From NCBI GenBank assembly GCA_024195585.1, contig SWBL01000408.1, positions 1 through 39,464 of the forward strand: 39,464 nt of DNA. Reading direction: 5' to 3'. Positions within the stretch are counted from its first letter, which is position 1, and every line of letters starts with the position of its first letter. Positions 11,666 to 22,418 of this stretch are shown piece by piece. The DNA is from Aureobasidium sp. EXF-3400 (Eukaryota; Ascomycota; Dothideomycetes; Dothideales; Saccotheciaceae). Made by a program: the position numbers and the translations under genes. The notes below the pieces were generated by a model. It saw only the letters and a list, made by a program, of their open reading frames with translations, searched no databases and was not told the origin of the DNA.

Positions 11666-11941
11666 ACCATAGTAAAATGCAGAAAGACAAAATTGTGTCT
11701 TTAAAGCTACGAGAAGGGAAAGGTGCAAGCCAGCATTCGCTGTGCCATTCTTGACTCGGTTGTGATGCCTTTTGTATGTAGTCGGAGAGCAAGCTGTTAT
11801 GCAGAAGAATATTGTTGCTTGAAGAATATCCTTCAGAATGATATCGGATCTTATCGCACTGTGTCCATCCTCGTGCACTCTAGACTGCAACAATGCCACG
11901 ATTGAACACCTCTCCCACGAATATGCATAGTTATGCCATAG

Positions 11942-12055
11942 CTATCGGATTGCATAGTTGCTTTCGATACTGGGAGTGTGACCATAGGAATGCCCTAACA
12001 TGTCGTCTCTCAGTGGACAGCATTTTGTTCTGGAGACTATTATGCATCTCCATAG
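11942..12055 (+). mobile_element. Foldback MITE-like element, copy C (worn)
   Basis: The ends CTATCGGATTGCAT and ATGCATCTCCATAG are degenerate forms of the family ends, spaced 114 bp apart as in the other copies. The inner right half-stem GTCTCTCAGTGG (12003-12015 region) is kept. The right flank still shows a GGCACG box. Confidence 0.5.
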
Positions 12056-14289
12056 CTGCACGGTGACTGACAGTTCGGCACGTCAAATTTCAACCAGCCG
12101 CTTGAGGCTCGAGCTGAACAACGGGTTGTGGATCTTCAGCCTCATCTCCAGTGATTAAGTGCTCCTAATGCTAGCATTGGCCTTTGATAGCTAGCAGGTG
12201 GTGTACAGTCTGTTGAAAGCAAATAGACATGGGACATGTAAGACAGCCGCCAGTCTCTTATATTGCCAGCACAGACGCATCTCAGCGCTAGCTATGCTCG
12301 GTCGGACGGTCGGAGTCGGTCGACTGATAACGAACGCTACTGTAAACGAGCAAGAGAGACACGGTCTGACCTTTGGACAATTGATGGCGCAGATTCTTTT
12401 TTTGGTGAGGAAGAAGCCGTGCAGGATCCCAAACTAAAGGAAGCATGATGTTAGATCACCATCAGATAGATGGCCTAATCAAGCATATCGGTCGATTGTT
12501 GATACCAGAAATCGATATTGTTATCTCGCGAGCACGTGGTATCAGACTCTTCTGACAGAGAGTGAGCGAAATTATGGTGAGTCGTGACAGGAGCCACAAA
12601 CTTGGAGTGGAGGCACGGAAAACACCGCACTTTGCAAATCATGGACACCTAAACAGGGAACTGTTATGGAGCACACACGTGGACCGGACATAACATCCGG
12701 GTCTGAGCGGCGACATCTCGCAGAATGAGGCGATTTTGACGACGAGCAAGGCAATTCGGAACGCATGGCTCGCATGATGTGCCTCCATACAACAACTTGC
12801 ATAGCTACCTGGAGTACTTCCCGATGACCCCAATGGCAAAGGGCATGACTGAAAATGGAGGGGTACATCGCGAATGGCATGTTCCGCAGACGTATGGGAT
12901 GATCATGATGGCCATTGAAAATGCACGGCTTTCTCCAGCGGCATTTGAAAAAGGTGATCGGCTCACCAATGTCAGGTCTGCCAAGGTCTAGGGATCGCAT
13001 GGGTCGCTTGTGATGGGTAAAGCCCTGACCTTGACACCTCTGTCCCCAACATGGAGGTCAACTCCATGACTAGACCAAACGGTTGAGAACTTGAGACCAT
13101 GCCGGAATGGCGTCTGTGGCATGCGAAAAGATCGGATTTAACGAGGTGAGCTCGTCCGGTGATGCACGCTCGTTTGGGCGAGTTCAGGAACACGGCTCCA
13201 AGCAGCAATCTTCTCTGGGGTAAGCTCGCTCTTTTCGCAAGACAAGCTCGGAGGTGAGACACGGAGACATATCCGTTGCGACTTATGGATATGACGGCCG
13301 AATGTCGTCATAAACGAAAAAAATGCTGGTTCGCCTGGCTGTCTCTTGTCGAGGACAGGGAGGCCAAGGACTGGATTACACGACTATGTCGTGACAGAGG
13401 ACACAGTCATGTCGTGCAGATGGTACATGAATATGTACTTGATCAAGTTGTCGGTGGATGGCAATAATGAAAGCATTTGCAACGCGGAGGAAGGTCGTTT
13501 CGATCTCGATGTTCGTCCGAGGTTGAGTTGGAGTTATCAATCAGATTAGATCATGTTTCTGCTGCAAGCCTGCAATATCGCACCGCGCTGCTGTCTATCA
13601 AGGAACACAAGTGTGATGGGGAAACTAGTGGAGTGACCGGACACTTCAGGATGCCACACGTACACAAGTTGGCGAGGGTTTGGTTGAAATAAATTGCTGG
13701 TGCTGTTTCGCACATCGCGAGTCGCATGTCAATTGAGATTTTCCATGGAAGTGCACGGTCTGACAAGCACATGACGTGGGTACATGTGAGGCTCTTTGCA
13801 CTTCTGAGCCGCATAGGCGCCCCGACTCAGAGTTTTGTCCATCTCGATGTCCCAACCATAGAATGTCACCACTTCTCTCGATGCGCGGAAGCGACTGGAA
13901 GTAACACAGAGCGACGCAGTCGTCGTCGTCAGCTTCAGACTCGTATACCGGACTCTTATGGTAAAAAAGGTTCATCGAACTAAAGGAATTGACTCGATAT
14001 GCTCGGTGCATGTGTAGAACAATTCGATGAGGCATCTTCTATCGATGTCTTGGCCTGAGGGGCGCATCCTAGTCGCCAATCTTTATTGATATTAATGTAC
14101 GTGCACTGAAACTACCCCAATGGTCGCAACCGAGTCCGGAAATGCTCGATCGAAGGCAAACGGGCGGCATCTACCACTCCCAGATCAAGATCGCCTTTGT
14201 CGAGAGTGTTGATGTCACAATGTTGCCGTGGGTATGTTGGTCGCCGATGACGCTGCATGTCGAAAATGTCGTTCCTGCAGATGGTGAGG

Positions 14290-14299
14290 AATATATATC
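14290..14299 (+). promoter_or_regulatory. Possible TATA box of the Rds1-like gene
   Basis: AATATATATC lies about 70 bases upstream of the ATG at 14363, a reasonable distance for a TATA element of a strongly expressed fungal gene. It is called on sequence and position only. Confidence 0.3.
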
Positions 14300-14362
14300 T
14301 GGAGCTATGCTTCACCACTCTTGCTCCTCCATCGACAATCGCATCCTCGCATCTTAGCAAAG

Positions 14363-16042
14363 ATGTTCTCCAAGTCAATTGTCGCCTCGGCCCTGCTCGC
14401 AGGTGCCGCCTACGCTGCTCCTGCTGCCACCGTTACTCAGATCTCCGATGGTCAGGTCCAGGCATCTGCTGCCTCCAAGGCCTCTGCCTCTATGGCTGCT
14501 GGCTCCATGAAGGTTAGCTCCATGGCCTCCGGCGCTTCTTCCCACGCTTCCCAGGGCATCTACGCCTCCGAGGCTTCTTCCGAGTACGGTAGCCAGGTTC
14601 CCGCCTACACTGGTGCCAACGCTCCCTACAAGTCCGACTCTGCCTCTGTCGACCTCGCCAAGCTTGCCACCTCTTTCGGCACCAACTCTGCAGTCAACGC
14701 CATCCACACTTCTGCAGCCACTGGCACCGAATCTGGCGCCGCTTACCCTCTCCGTAGCAGCTTGGTTACTGGCTCGACCACCCACGGCCCTTACTCTGGT
14801 GTCCCCACCACTGTCGGTGCTGTTTCCACCACCACTCTCGGTCTGACCGTTTCTACTCTTCCCCTCAACCCTACTGCCACCTACTACAACACCAACGGCA
14901 AGCTCCAGAAGCCTGAGCCTGCTCCTTACACCCCTGCTGGTGGCCTTGGTACCAACGGCAGTCTCCCTCGCTACATGGTTGAGTCTGACTTCGACTACGA
15001 ATCCCTCACCCTTGGTCTTTACCAGGAATGGATCGAGCTCGACTGCTTCAACAACGGTCTCGCCACCTTCTCTGAGGAGGACTTCATCGCTGCTGGTCTC
15101 ACTGCTGAGGACCGTGAGCTCATCCGCTACATGGCTCAGCAAGAGGAGGGCCACGCCACTCTTATCACCAACATGCTCGGTGAAACCGCTCCTCCTCAGT
15201 GCACCTACAACTACCCTTACACCACTGTCCGTGAGTTTGTTGACTTCAACCAGAAGCTGACCCGCTACGGTGAGTCTGGTGTCTGGGGTTTCATCAACCA
15301 CCTCGACAGCCGTGAGGTCGGTCAGCTTCTTGCTCAGTCCATTGCTACTGAGGCCCGCCAGCAGATGGCTTTCCGCCAGATGAGTGGTCTTTTCCCCATG
15401 AACCAGTACTTCGAGACCGGTGTCCCTCAGTCTTGGGCTTGGACACTCCTTGCTCCTTACATCTCGTCGTGCCCCGAGAACACCACTCGCCTTGCATGGC
15501 AAAACTTCCCCGCTCTCCACATCGTCAACCAGCCTAACATCAACCGCTGGTCTGCCAACGACACTGGTGCTTACGAGGTTACTGGTAACCGTACCTCCGA
15601 CCCCAGCATCTCCACCATTCCTGAGGAGGAGAGCTGCATCAACTTGAACGTTACTGGTTACGGCTGTGGCCCCGCCATTGCTCGCAACCGCTCTGAGCCT
15701 CTCTCCTTCCCTGGCAAGCAGGTCAACTTCACCTGGGATGCTCCCGGTCTTGCTGTCGGCCCCAACAACAGCTACATCACTGCTGTCAACCCTGTTGCTG
15801 GTGAGCCTCAGTACGTTGCTTGGGCCGCTCAGCTCAACCTGACCTACACTCCCCTCATCAAGACCTCCAACAACTCCGGTTACACTTACCAGCCCGCCGC
15901 TATGAACTACGGTGGTGGTGAGGGTATTGTTAACGGCACCATGTTCGTCGCTCTTACCGACACCGACATGTTCCTTACTCCCTTCAACCTCTCCATGATC
16001 AACCCTCACGTTATTGCCCTCGGTCTCTACCAGGCCGGATAA
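14363..16042 (+). CDS. rds1: Secreted ferritin-like protein, Rds1 family
   Basis: A single exon of 559 residues. A clear signal peptide (MFSKSIVASALLAGAAYA, cleaved near residue 18-20) is followed by a Ser/Ala-rich stretch to about residue 100. The ferritin-like domain spans about 205-370. It starts with FDYESLTLGLYQEW and has the EEGHA motif with E261, E262 and H264, as expected for a four-helix ferritin-like fold. Many N-x-S/T sites occur in the C-terminal part. Fungal members resemble fission yeast Rds1, known for induction by nutrient and stress changes; the biochemical role is not established. The ATG at 14363 is chosen over an in-frame one 42 bases upstream because it opens directly on the signal peptide. 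Extreme C-ending codon bias implies very high expression. Confidence 0.93.
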   Translation: MFSKSIVASALLAGAAYAAPAATVTQISDGQVQASAASKASASMAAGSMKVSSMASGASSHASQGIYASEASSEYGSQVPAYTGANAPYKSDSASVDLAKLATSFGTNSAVNAIHTSAATGTESGAAYPLRSSLVTGSTTHGPYSGVPTTVGAVSTTTLGLTVSTLPLNPTATYYNTNGKLQKPEPAPYTPAGGLGTNGSLPRYMVESDFDYESLTLGLYQEWIELDCFNNGLATFSEEDFIAAGLTAEDRELIRYMAQQEEGHATLITNMLGETAPPQCTYNYPYTTVREFVDFNQKLTRYGESGVWGFINHLDSREVGQLLAQSIATEARQQMAFRQMSGLFPMNQYFETGVPQSWAWTLLAPYISSCPENTTRLAWQNFPALHIVNQPNINRWSANDTGAYEVTGNRTSDPSISTIPEEESCINLNVTGYGCGPAIARNRSEPLSFPGKQVNFTWDAPGLAVGPNNSYITAVNPVAGEPQYVAWAAQLNLTYTPLIKTSNNSGYTYQPAAMNYGGGEGIVNGTMFVALTDTDMFLTPFNLSMINPHVIALGLYQAG

Positions 16043-16694
16043 GCATCTTTATGATGTCTTACCTGAATATAGCTGGGTTGTGATGTATGATGTTTGTATT
16101 GATGTTAGCCTGCAACTGTGCGCCAGTCGCCCTCATGCTAGGCATATGTACTCTTAGCAAAGATTAAACGCTAATTTTAATATTATTTTTGCCTTTTACA
16201 TTATCTTCCACTACGCTGTTTTCGTGATCAAACCATGTGTCTTTTGAATCTTTTGTGCGTCCTTTATGATAGCAAGTGAGTAGTAGCATGATGAGGATCG
16301 AGTGCCTTGGGTTTGTCGTCAAAAGATGGTATATCACATTGACGCTGGACCCTAGTTATCACAGCTACTGCCGAGAGCTTTCAGACAAGTTGTATACCAT
16401 CAATGGCTCGATTAGCTCGTCCTATGTCCATTATTCAAGCTTCGGCATGGATCACGATATGCAAGGCACATGAGGTGCCAAGGGGGGTGACGAGCTTTCT
16501 CCACAAAAGTACCGAGAACGAAGACAGGATTGACGTCAGCGATGAGGTAGCTACCACCAAGCTCTTTGCTCTCAAACAACCCCCCTCGCAACAACAAAAC
16601 CCTCCAGAAATCTCTTTCTCCAGTCAATCTTCTCCTCAAGCAAAAAGCAACATTCCCTCTTCTCTACACACCCCCCACACAACACATATCAAAC
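16043..16694. other. Intergenic; CA/CT-rich leader at the right end
   Basis: The left part is the 3' region of the Rds1-like gene. From about 16570 to 16694 the plus strand is almost free of G and rich in C, A and T, the usual leader of a strongly expressed fungal gene. It leads straight into the small gene at 16695. No other gene is seen. Confidence 0.6.
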
Positions 16695-17013
16695 ATGCCT
16701 CGCGACGGATCTGGAGCTGGTGACAACGCCATTGAGGCCGGTCACAACATCGTCCACGGTGATGCTGGCGGTGTAAGTCTTGACAGCTTCATCCATCTGA
16801 CAACCATTTGAAGCTTACACAATCCAACAGGCCGCTTCCACCGGTGTCGACCGCAGCAACAAGGCTGCCCCCATGCCCGATATCGAGAAGGGCGACAGCC
16901 TCGAGGGCATGAACGCCTCCGGCGGTGGCCTCTCCGGCGCTACCCTCACCTCTACCGGCCAGGGCGGCAACAAGGAGCCCTTTGTCGAGAAGGAGGCCGA
17001 GAAGCACTCATAA
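16695..17013 (+). CDS. Small Gly-rich hydrophilic protein
   Basis: Two exons, 16695-16772 and 16831-17013, flank a 58-nt intron (GTAAGT...CAACAG) and encode 86 residues. The protein is very polar and Gly/Ala/Glu-rich, with no hydrophobic core, signal peptide or cysteine. It starts MPRDGSGAGDNAIEAGHNIV and ends in GGNKEPFVEKEAEKHS. Such proteins are common in filamentous fungi, are often abundant in stress or conidia, and are probably disordered. I do not recognise a named family. The strong CA/CT-rich leader, the clean intron and the C-ending codons all argue that it is real and well expressed. Confidence 0.85.
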
Positions 17014-17484
17014 GCTCTTCGCTTCCACCAACCCATCCACAATCACGACCTCGAAGACACCATCGCCATACCACATCAATTTATGGCTTCGGAACAAATC
17101 AATGTTACGAGCAAGGCTAGGAGGAATCCCTGCTGAGGATGAAAGGCACTGGCAAGAGCCAAGTTCCTTCTTGAGGATAGAATGGCTGCTGTGAAAGGAG
17201 CCTTCCCTCATGTACATCGAGATACGACTGTAACGACGGAATTGAAATTACTCAAACCACAATACTGCCTTTAATTTTGTCCATTGACTCCATTATGCCT
17301 CTCTACCCTAATTGAAAGATATGATTTTTGATTTAGAACAATAAGTCGTTATAATCTCTCCATGTTGTGCTTTTTGTCCGTTGTCGACCAAAGCCATTGA
17401 GGTAGCATCTCTTTTTGTATATCATGCCGAGAGTATGAGGTATCATTATATCTCTCTTCTAGTGACACAAAGCGGCATTCCATT

Positions 17485-17591
17485 CTATAAAAAGGCACAA
17501 TCGTCTTCATTTCAGCGATGCAGAGCTCGACATGACACCGATTCTCAAATGGACAAGGCGCCTTCCTCGAAAGGATTGTGAATTTCTATAG
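17485..17591 (+). mobile_element. Foldback MITE-like element, copy D
   Basis: The left end is CTATAAAAAGGCACAA and the right end is TTGTGAATTTCTATAG, 107 bp in total. The inner stem is worn. It is the leftmost of a cluster of copies in the same orientation. Confidence 0.7.
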
Positions 17592-17709
17592 TTGTATGTT
17601 GTAGTACTTTCGCAACAGAGATGGATGAGCTTCGTCGTCAGGGTTATGATCAGGGGGTCAGTGTATCTTTGAGCGTCTTCTCCCATGACACAGCAAGGTG
17701 CGAAAAGAA

Positions 17710-17823
17710 CTATAAAAAGTCACAAACATATTCCAGATATGGATGTGTCCAGAGAGAGTCTACTGACGGGAGACTCTCAGTGGACGTCTCTGTGTCACTC
17801 AATGACATTGTGCATTGCTATAG
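17710..17823 (+). mobile_element. Foldback MITE-like element, copy E
   Basis: The ends are CTATAAAAAGTCACAA and TTGTGCATTGCTATAG, 114 bp. An inner perfect 8-bp stem pairs GAGAGTCT (17754-17761) with AGACTCTC (17771-17778). Confidence 0.8.
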
Positions 17824-17941
17824 CCATAAGTTATAATGCTTTGACACAAGGGATGAATGGAGTTGTCTCATCAGGGGCCAGGGTCAGGATCAATCTATCC
17901 CTGAACCCTCTCTCGCATGGTGGAGAAGGATGATGAGGGAC

Positions 17942-18054
17942 CTATAAAAAGACACAAACTTGTTCAGAATACGCATGTTTCCACAGAGAGTCCATGATTT
18001 GACGGCTCTCAGTGGAGATCCTCGCGTTTTCTTTAGTATTGTGCATTTCGATAG
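17942..18054 (+). mobile_element. Foldback MITE-like element, copy F
   Basis: The ends are CTATAAAAAGACACAA and TTGTGCATTTCGATAG, 113 bp. An inner stem of CCACAGAGAG (17981-17990) with CTCTCAGTGG (18006-18015) has one mismatch. This is one of the best-kept copies. Confidence 0.8.
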
Positions 18055-18188
18055 CTCTACTGGACGAAACCCAGCCGAGAAGAGGACCGATATTATCTCT
18101 GAAGTTGGAGGCAGTTGTCACCATGTATGTGCCAAAGTATATCATTCTCAATTATTTTCCTGTGATGCTGTAGAAGGCATATAATGGC

Positions 18189-18232
18189 CATAGAAAGACA
18201 CACCAATCTTCCGATCAGGGATGTGTTTCATA
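18189..18232 (+). mobile_element. Foldback element fragment, copy G
   Basis: Only the left part is kept: CATAGAAAGACACA followed by a GGATGTGT segment that matches copy E. The right half is missing. Confidence 0.45.
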
Positions 18233-18928
18233 AAAAGGGAGAGGGGACAGAGGGAAAGAGCGAGCGACGAGACAGGCCATCGAGTAACTCGTTGTATACC
18301 CTGGAGGCCTTTGTGTCAACACTGCTACAGCCAACGAGTCACTCGATCAGCACGAGAAAAGTGATCATTGCTACATATATCATATACTAGACGACGGTAT
18401 CAATACTCAAGCTATCTCACGCAGTGCAGCAACACGTTTGTGGATAGGAAGCAATTTCTCCACCTCTGCACGTAAAGACATCACATCGTGGCATCTATGA
18501 CCGAAGATGCGACCTTGACCGCAAACACAAGACCACTTTGGCTGATCAACAACCTTGCTAAAAACAACAAGAAGAAAACTCAGCATGTTGTCATCACATA
18601 TGGAGAACAGAAGAACAATGGGGACAATTTGATTCTTGGGGGTATCTGGGGAAGACTGCAAAGCCGATAACTTGCAGGTTGTATCTAGTGGTGGTGATGT
18701 GAAAGAAGAAAGAAAAAAAAAGAAAGAGCCTTTGCTCTTGAAATGACCTCCTTGTGTATGCTGTTATGTGCTCTGATCCGATTTACGCCCAGGCTCCATC
18801 TGTAGTTTTGCGGATTCTGAAACGCAAAAGTGGGATAGCGAGGGCGAAACGAAACAAAAAACAGCAACAAGGAGGTGAAGATGTGGGTTTGGGTGTGATG
18901 TGATCTGGAATCAAAGGGACGGTCGCGC

Positions 18929-20459
18929 TTACTTCAGCTTATCGGTGATCTGTTCAACGAAGTCCTCAATGTGCTCGTTGTCCCATTCAACAATGTCATC
19001 CTCTTCCTTGATGGTGAAGCACTTCTTGCCGAAGTTGACGACGTCGAGGGCAGCATCCTTGTCACCATCAGCGGCGTTGACGATGGCCTGAAGCAGGCGG
19101 CCGCTCTCAGTGAAGAAGTTCTTTGCGGCCTTCTGAGGAGTGCAGTTGACGCCGACACCACCAATGATGGTGATCTTCTGGAGGTTGCGGCAGTCGGCCA
19201 ACATGTTCATGCAAGGCATGGCAGTAGCCTTGATGTAACTGGTGATGGTGATGGTAGACATGGCCTTGCGAGCATCGTCTCCAACCATGCTGAGGAAGTT
19301 GAGAAGAGTAGTGGTGTTGTCGAAGCGAAGCTTGGTGCCGTAAAGGATAGAACGGGCCTCAACAGCAAGCTAGATGATCATGATCAGTTCGTGTCATCAA
19401 CAAGGATTGCGAATGTGTTATGCTGACCTCCTTGTTCAAGATAGCGACGGCAGCTCTGTGCTTGAATTCCTTGAGGTAATCCTTGGCCTTGACGTTGCCA
19501 CTCTTGGCCTCGGTCTGGAACTCAATTCTACCCTTGTTGGTGGTAGGGGTCAAGTTGAGCTTCAGAATTCTGGCGCGCAGGTGGGCAGGCAGCTTCATGA
19601 AAGGAAATGGAGCGCTAGGCTTGAGGATAAAGGCCTGAAGACCATTCTCAAGCATGTACGAGCCGACTAGCTCGAATGGCTGAGGAGCAACGAACTTGAC
19701 CAGGTGACCGTGGCCACCCTGTTTAGGCAGCTCCTGTTAAAGGTTAGTCTCGGTTGTCCACGATGATGATCTCTGAATGCACATACCTTGCTGAGAATGG
19801 TCTCGTTCTCGTAGGTGGCATCAATGAGAGCGGCACTACTGAGAGCAGTTGAGAACTTGTTGAAAGGCTTGGGAGGAGCTCTGGGCTTTCTAGGAGTCTT
19901 CTTGACTCCAGTGCCGGGAGTAGCGGCGGCGGCCTCGTCGCCAGAGTCGGCCTTGGGTGTGGCAGGAGGAGCCACGGCAGCCTTCTTCTGTGTACGCATG
20001 AGTAAATTGGATGTGGATGTGGCCAAGGTGCAAAGAAGGAATGGAAAGGATAATGGAGTGTGGCAGGTAGAAGATGGAGCTCGTGGAGATCCACAGAGAT
20101 GGACACAAGCTCGCATAGATGTGAGACAGGCAGAGAAAACTGAGATGTAGAGAGAGTGTCAAACTCGTCCAGATCCTGAGAGATCTTGTCGGCCTGAGTC
20201 TCAAGCTCGCGTCTACCCAAGATGCGAGCTGTGTTGGCTGGAGCAGTGGTGAGATAGCATAAAAAGGCGATGAGAGAGGTCAAGCTCATACGAGACCCGC
20301 GAGATCTTGTGTTGATCAAAAGCGCGCACCAGGCAGGCAAGCAGCTTTGACACAAGAGGGAAGATATTGTGTGATGCAAGGAGGGTGTTGAGAAGGATGA
20401 GGCAAGGAAAGATGTAGAGACAAGCATAGAAGATAACTTACAGATCCCTTGGGAGGCAT
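18929..20459 (-). CDS. 2EXR-like hypothetical protein
   Basis: Four exons on the minus strand: 20459-20442, 19987-19787, 19733-19428 and 19369-18929. Three are joined by normal 53-58-nt introns; the first intron is 454 nt. The frame is kept throughout, giving 321 residues. The N-terminus is Ala/Pro/Lys-rich with an AT-hook-like KKTPRKPRAPPKP. After about residue 110, FMKLPAHLRARILKL and NKELAVEARSILYGTKLRF follow the pattern of the 2EXR/F-box-like proteins common in Pezizomycotina. The C-terminus is acidic. Function is unknown. The MPPKGS start is chosen because it gives a typical basic N-terminus and splices in frame. An alternative start (ATG at 19999, MRTQ) would avoid the long intron. Confidence 0.82.
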
Positions 20460-21474
20460 GGTGTTGAAGGTAGTCTGAAGAAGGTAGAAGTAGAAAAGAC
20501 CTTGAAGGTGTTTGGGTTGTTGTGACTTGAAGGTGGGTTGACGTTCGGGAAAGAAAGATGGAGGGACAGAGGGGTGGAAAGCGAATAAGTAGCAAAGGAA
20601 GTGCAGAAGTGAGAGGTGTCTGAACTTTTGGTTGTGTTGTTCGTGTTTTCCCTTGAAGGGGCGAGTGAAACACAAGACGAATGGTTCGGATTCTCACGGT
20701 CTTGCACGGAGTGATGTCGTCGCGACCAACGATAGTCCTGATTGGGCGGGAGACAGCAAGTGATCGAGCAGTCTGTTTGGTGTCAGGAGTCTTTGGAGTG
20801 AGATTTTCTGCTGCTTTTGTTGCTGCTTAGAAGACAACTCAGCCTGCTTTCCACGAAGTTGGGTTCATGCAGGTGGAATAGGCGACCTCTTCCCAAAAAC
20901 AAGTTGCTTATATATGCTCTGTATAATGGAGCAATAATTCTGACACCGTCTCGTGTCCAGTGAGGGCGTCTCAAGCGGTCATACATAAACGCTTTCTAGC
21001 AAGCTCTCCTATGTCAATAGAACTCTGCCTTTCTTTGGCACGTTCGTTTTGCACACAACATGAAAAGCGTAGCTGGGTGTCTTTCACGGCCGAGGTTCTC
21101 CATGAGTGAAGTGGCTCTGGGTACCAGAAATTGACATGGCCTGATTCAGAGGTGTACGGCATTTCAACTTACTGACATCGAGCCCAGGTCACCTACCTTG
21201 AACCTTCTGGTCCGTAACCAAGATTCTGCTGGCAGAGAACGCGCCAGTGCGAGCAAGAGTATCGACGCATGACTGAACCGGAAGATGGAAGAGTTGAACA
21301 CGAATGCAAGAGAGAAGACGCCAGACAGTCTGGCGATGAGGTTCTATACCATCGGCGAGTCGGTGCACGGCCATGAGGACCGTGCACAACTTCTATGAAG
21401 CTACTCTAATCGAATGCGCAGACCATCAGTCGCGACTTCCGCAGGCACCATCATTTCAAGGACAAGACACCAAG
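20460..21474. other. Divergent promoter region
   Basis: Shared upstream region of the 2EXR-like gene (minus) and the Sdc1 gene (plus), about 1 kb. The part next to 20460 is purine-rich on the plus strand, so it is a CT/CA-rich leader for the minus-strand gene. No supported gene inside. Confidence 0.6.
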
Positions 21475-22102
21475 ATGGCTGAATCGTCCAATGATATGGT
21501 CGCGCCGTCGACTAATGACATCGAGATGAAGGAGGAAGTGGCAGAGGTGAGACTCTTCGACAGACATGTTCGAATGCGCCGCTAAAGATCGATAGCCTTC
21601 TGTTCACAGCATCCCCTCTGCACCAGACCAAGTTGTAGGAGCCACCCAAGACGATGCAGCACATCCCATCAACCAGCCCTTTACCGCCGAAGCCCCAAAG
21701 GTCGAGGAGTCCATCCCAGCAGGCATGGAAGGCATCACCAACGGCGCCTCGGCCGCTGCGCAAACCACTCAGGCCGCTCCTCCACCTGTCGCACAAGCTC
21801 CTTCAGCATCGCCATTGCCTGCTACTGCCTCTGCGCCAACTGCACCACCCGCTGCTTCTCTTCCTGTCAAGGCACCTACTCCTTCGCCTGCTCCAACCAG
21901 ACCATCTTCAATCCCTCCAGCAGTCTCGCTTCCACCTGAGAAGGCCAACCAGCACGGTGCACCGGACAGAATCTACCTCAACACCGTCGCTACCTATTTC
22001 ATGGAGGGCATGAAGTACTTGGTCTTCTACCAACCCGAGAAGCCTTTGAGATGGATGGCCGAATTTCTCATGAAGCGCAGCATTGAGATTGAAGGAGAGT
22101 AA
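21475..22102 (+). CDS. SDC1: COMPASS subunit Sdc1, Dpy-30 domain
   Basis: Two exons, 21475-21546 and 21596-22102, with a 49-nt intron (GTGAGA...CTAAAGATCGATAG), give 192 residues. The nearer acceptor CACAG at 21609 would break the frame, so the ATAG at 21595 is used. The C-terminal 45 residues (IYLNTVATYFMEGMKYLV, then PEKPLRWMAEFLMKRS) match the Dpy-30 motif. That motif is a two-helix dimer that docks on Ash2/Bre2 in the Set1 H3K4 methyltransferase complex (COMPASS). The stretch before it (about residues 25-145) is Ala/Pro/Ser-rich and probably disordered. The protein is nuclear by family. An in-frame ATG exists about 100 bases upstream, but it adds an unconserved stretch. It is convergent with the ribosomal protein gene. 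Confidence 0.88.
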
Positions 22103-22418
22103 TGATTACTTGGGCACGGAAACAGGGAACTTTACTGGGAATTGCATAGCGAAGGAGTTCATAAGGTTCATTACAGTGGTCGATATGAAATAAGACTATC
22201 ACATCGAGCGCGTTTACCAGAGAGGGAACAGATACAAATGGCAATCGGACGCATGATTTTTGGTGAGGGCCCAAAAGTGGCTCCTTTGTCGTTCATTTAC
22301 TTTTTCATCCCTTTGCAACGAGCTAGCGAAAACCCTGGCGACCTTCCAAATACACATGCCCAGAACGCCATGGTATCGATGCTTGTTCCTCCATTCGACA
22401 TTCTCAGTCATAGGCCGC
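22103..22418. other. Convergent 3' spacer
   Basis: About 316 bases between the stops of the Sdc1 gene (plus) and the RPS13 gene (minus). It holds both 3' ends; nothing else is supported. Confidence 0.6.

Larger units (their letters stand above)
10630..14362. other. 3.7-kb stretch with no convincing gene
   Basis: The first few hundred bases are the 3' region of the antiporter gene, including T-rich runs near 10957-10978. Beyond that, only short unrecognised frames on both strands. It contains a degenerate array of short repeats (11538-11665) and one worn foldback element (11942-12055). From about 12570 to 14050 the base composition is balanced and stop codons are frequent in all frames, as expected of a long-decayed element or plain spacer. 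The last part includes the promoter of the Rds1-like gene. Confidence 0.6.
17014..18928. other. Repeat-rich spacer
   Basis: A gene-free spacer between the small hydrophilic-protein gene and the 2EXR-like gene on the other strand. It contains three full copies and one fragment of the foldback element within 750 bp, and two copies of the 15-bp near-palindrome (18279-18293, 18333-18347). An A-rich run is at about 18700-18725. Confidence 0.7.

Noticed and set aside
11425..11754. 109-codon open frame
   Set aside because: It has no ATG at its start, runs through a degenerate tandem repeat, and shows no domain.
14375..16009. A 544-codon open frame on the minus strand, opposite the Rds1-like gene
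   Set aside because: It is the mirror of a strongly C-ending codon usage on the plus strand. The product is Val/Ser/Gly-rich with no known domain, whereas the plus-strand protein has a signal peptide and a ferritin-like domain.
17485..18232. CRISPR-like or tandem array
   Set aside because: The repeats are 107-114 bp foldback units with unrelated spacers, in a fungal genome, and with dispersed copies elsewhere.
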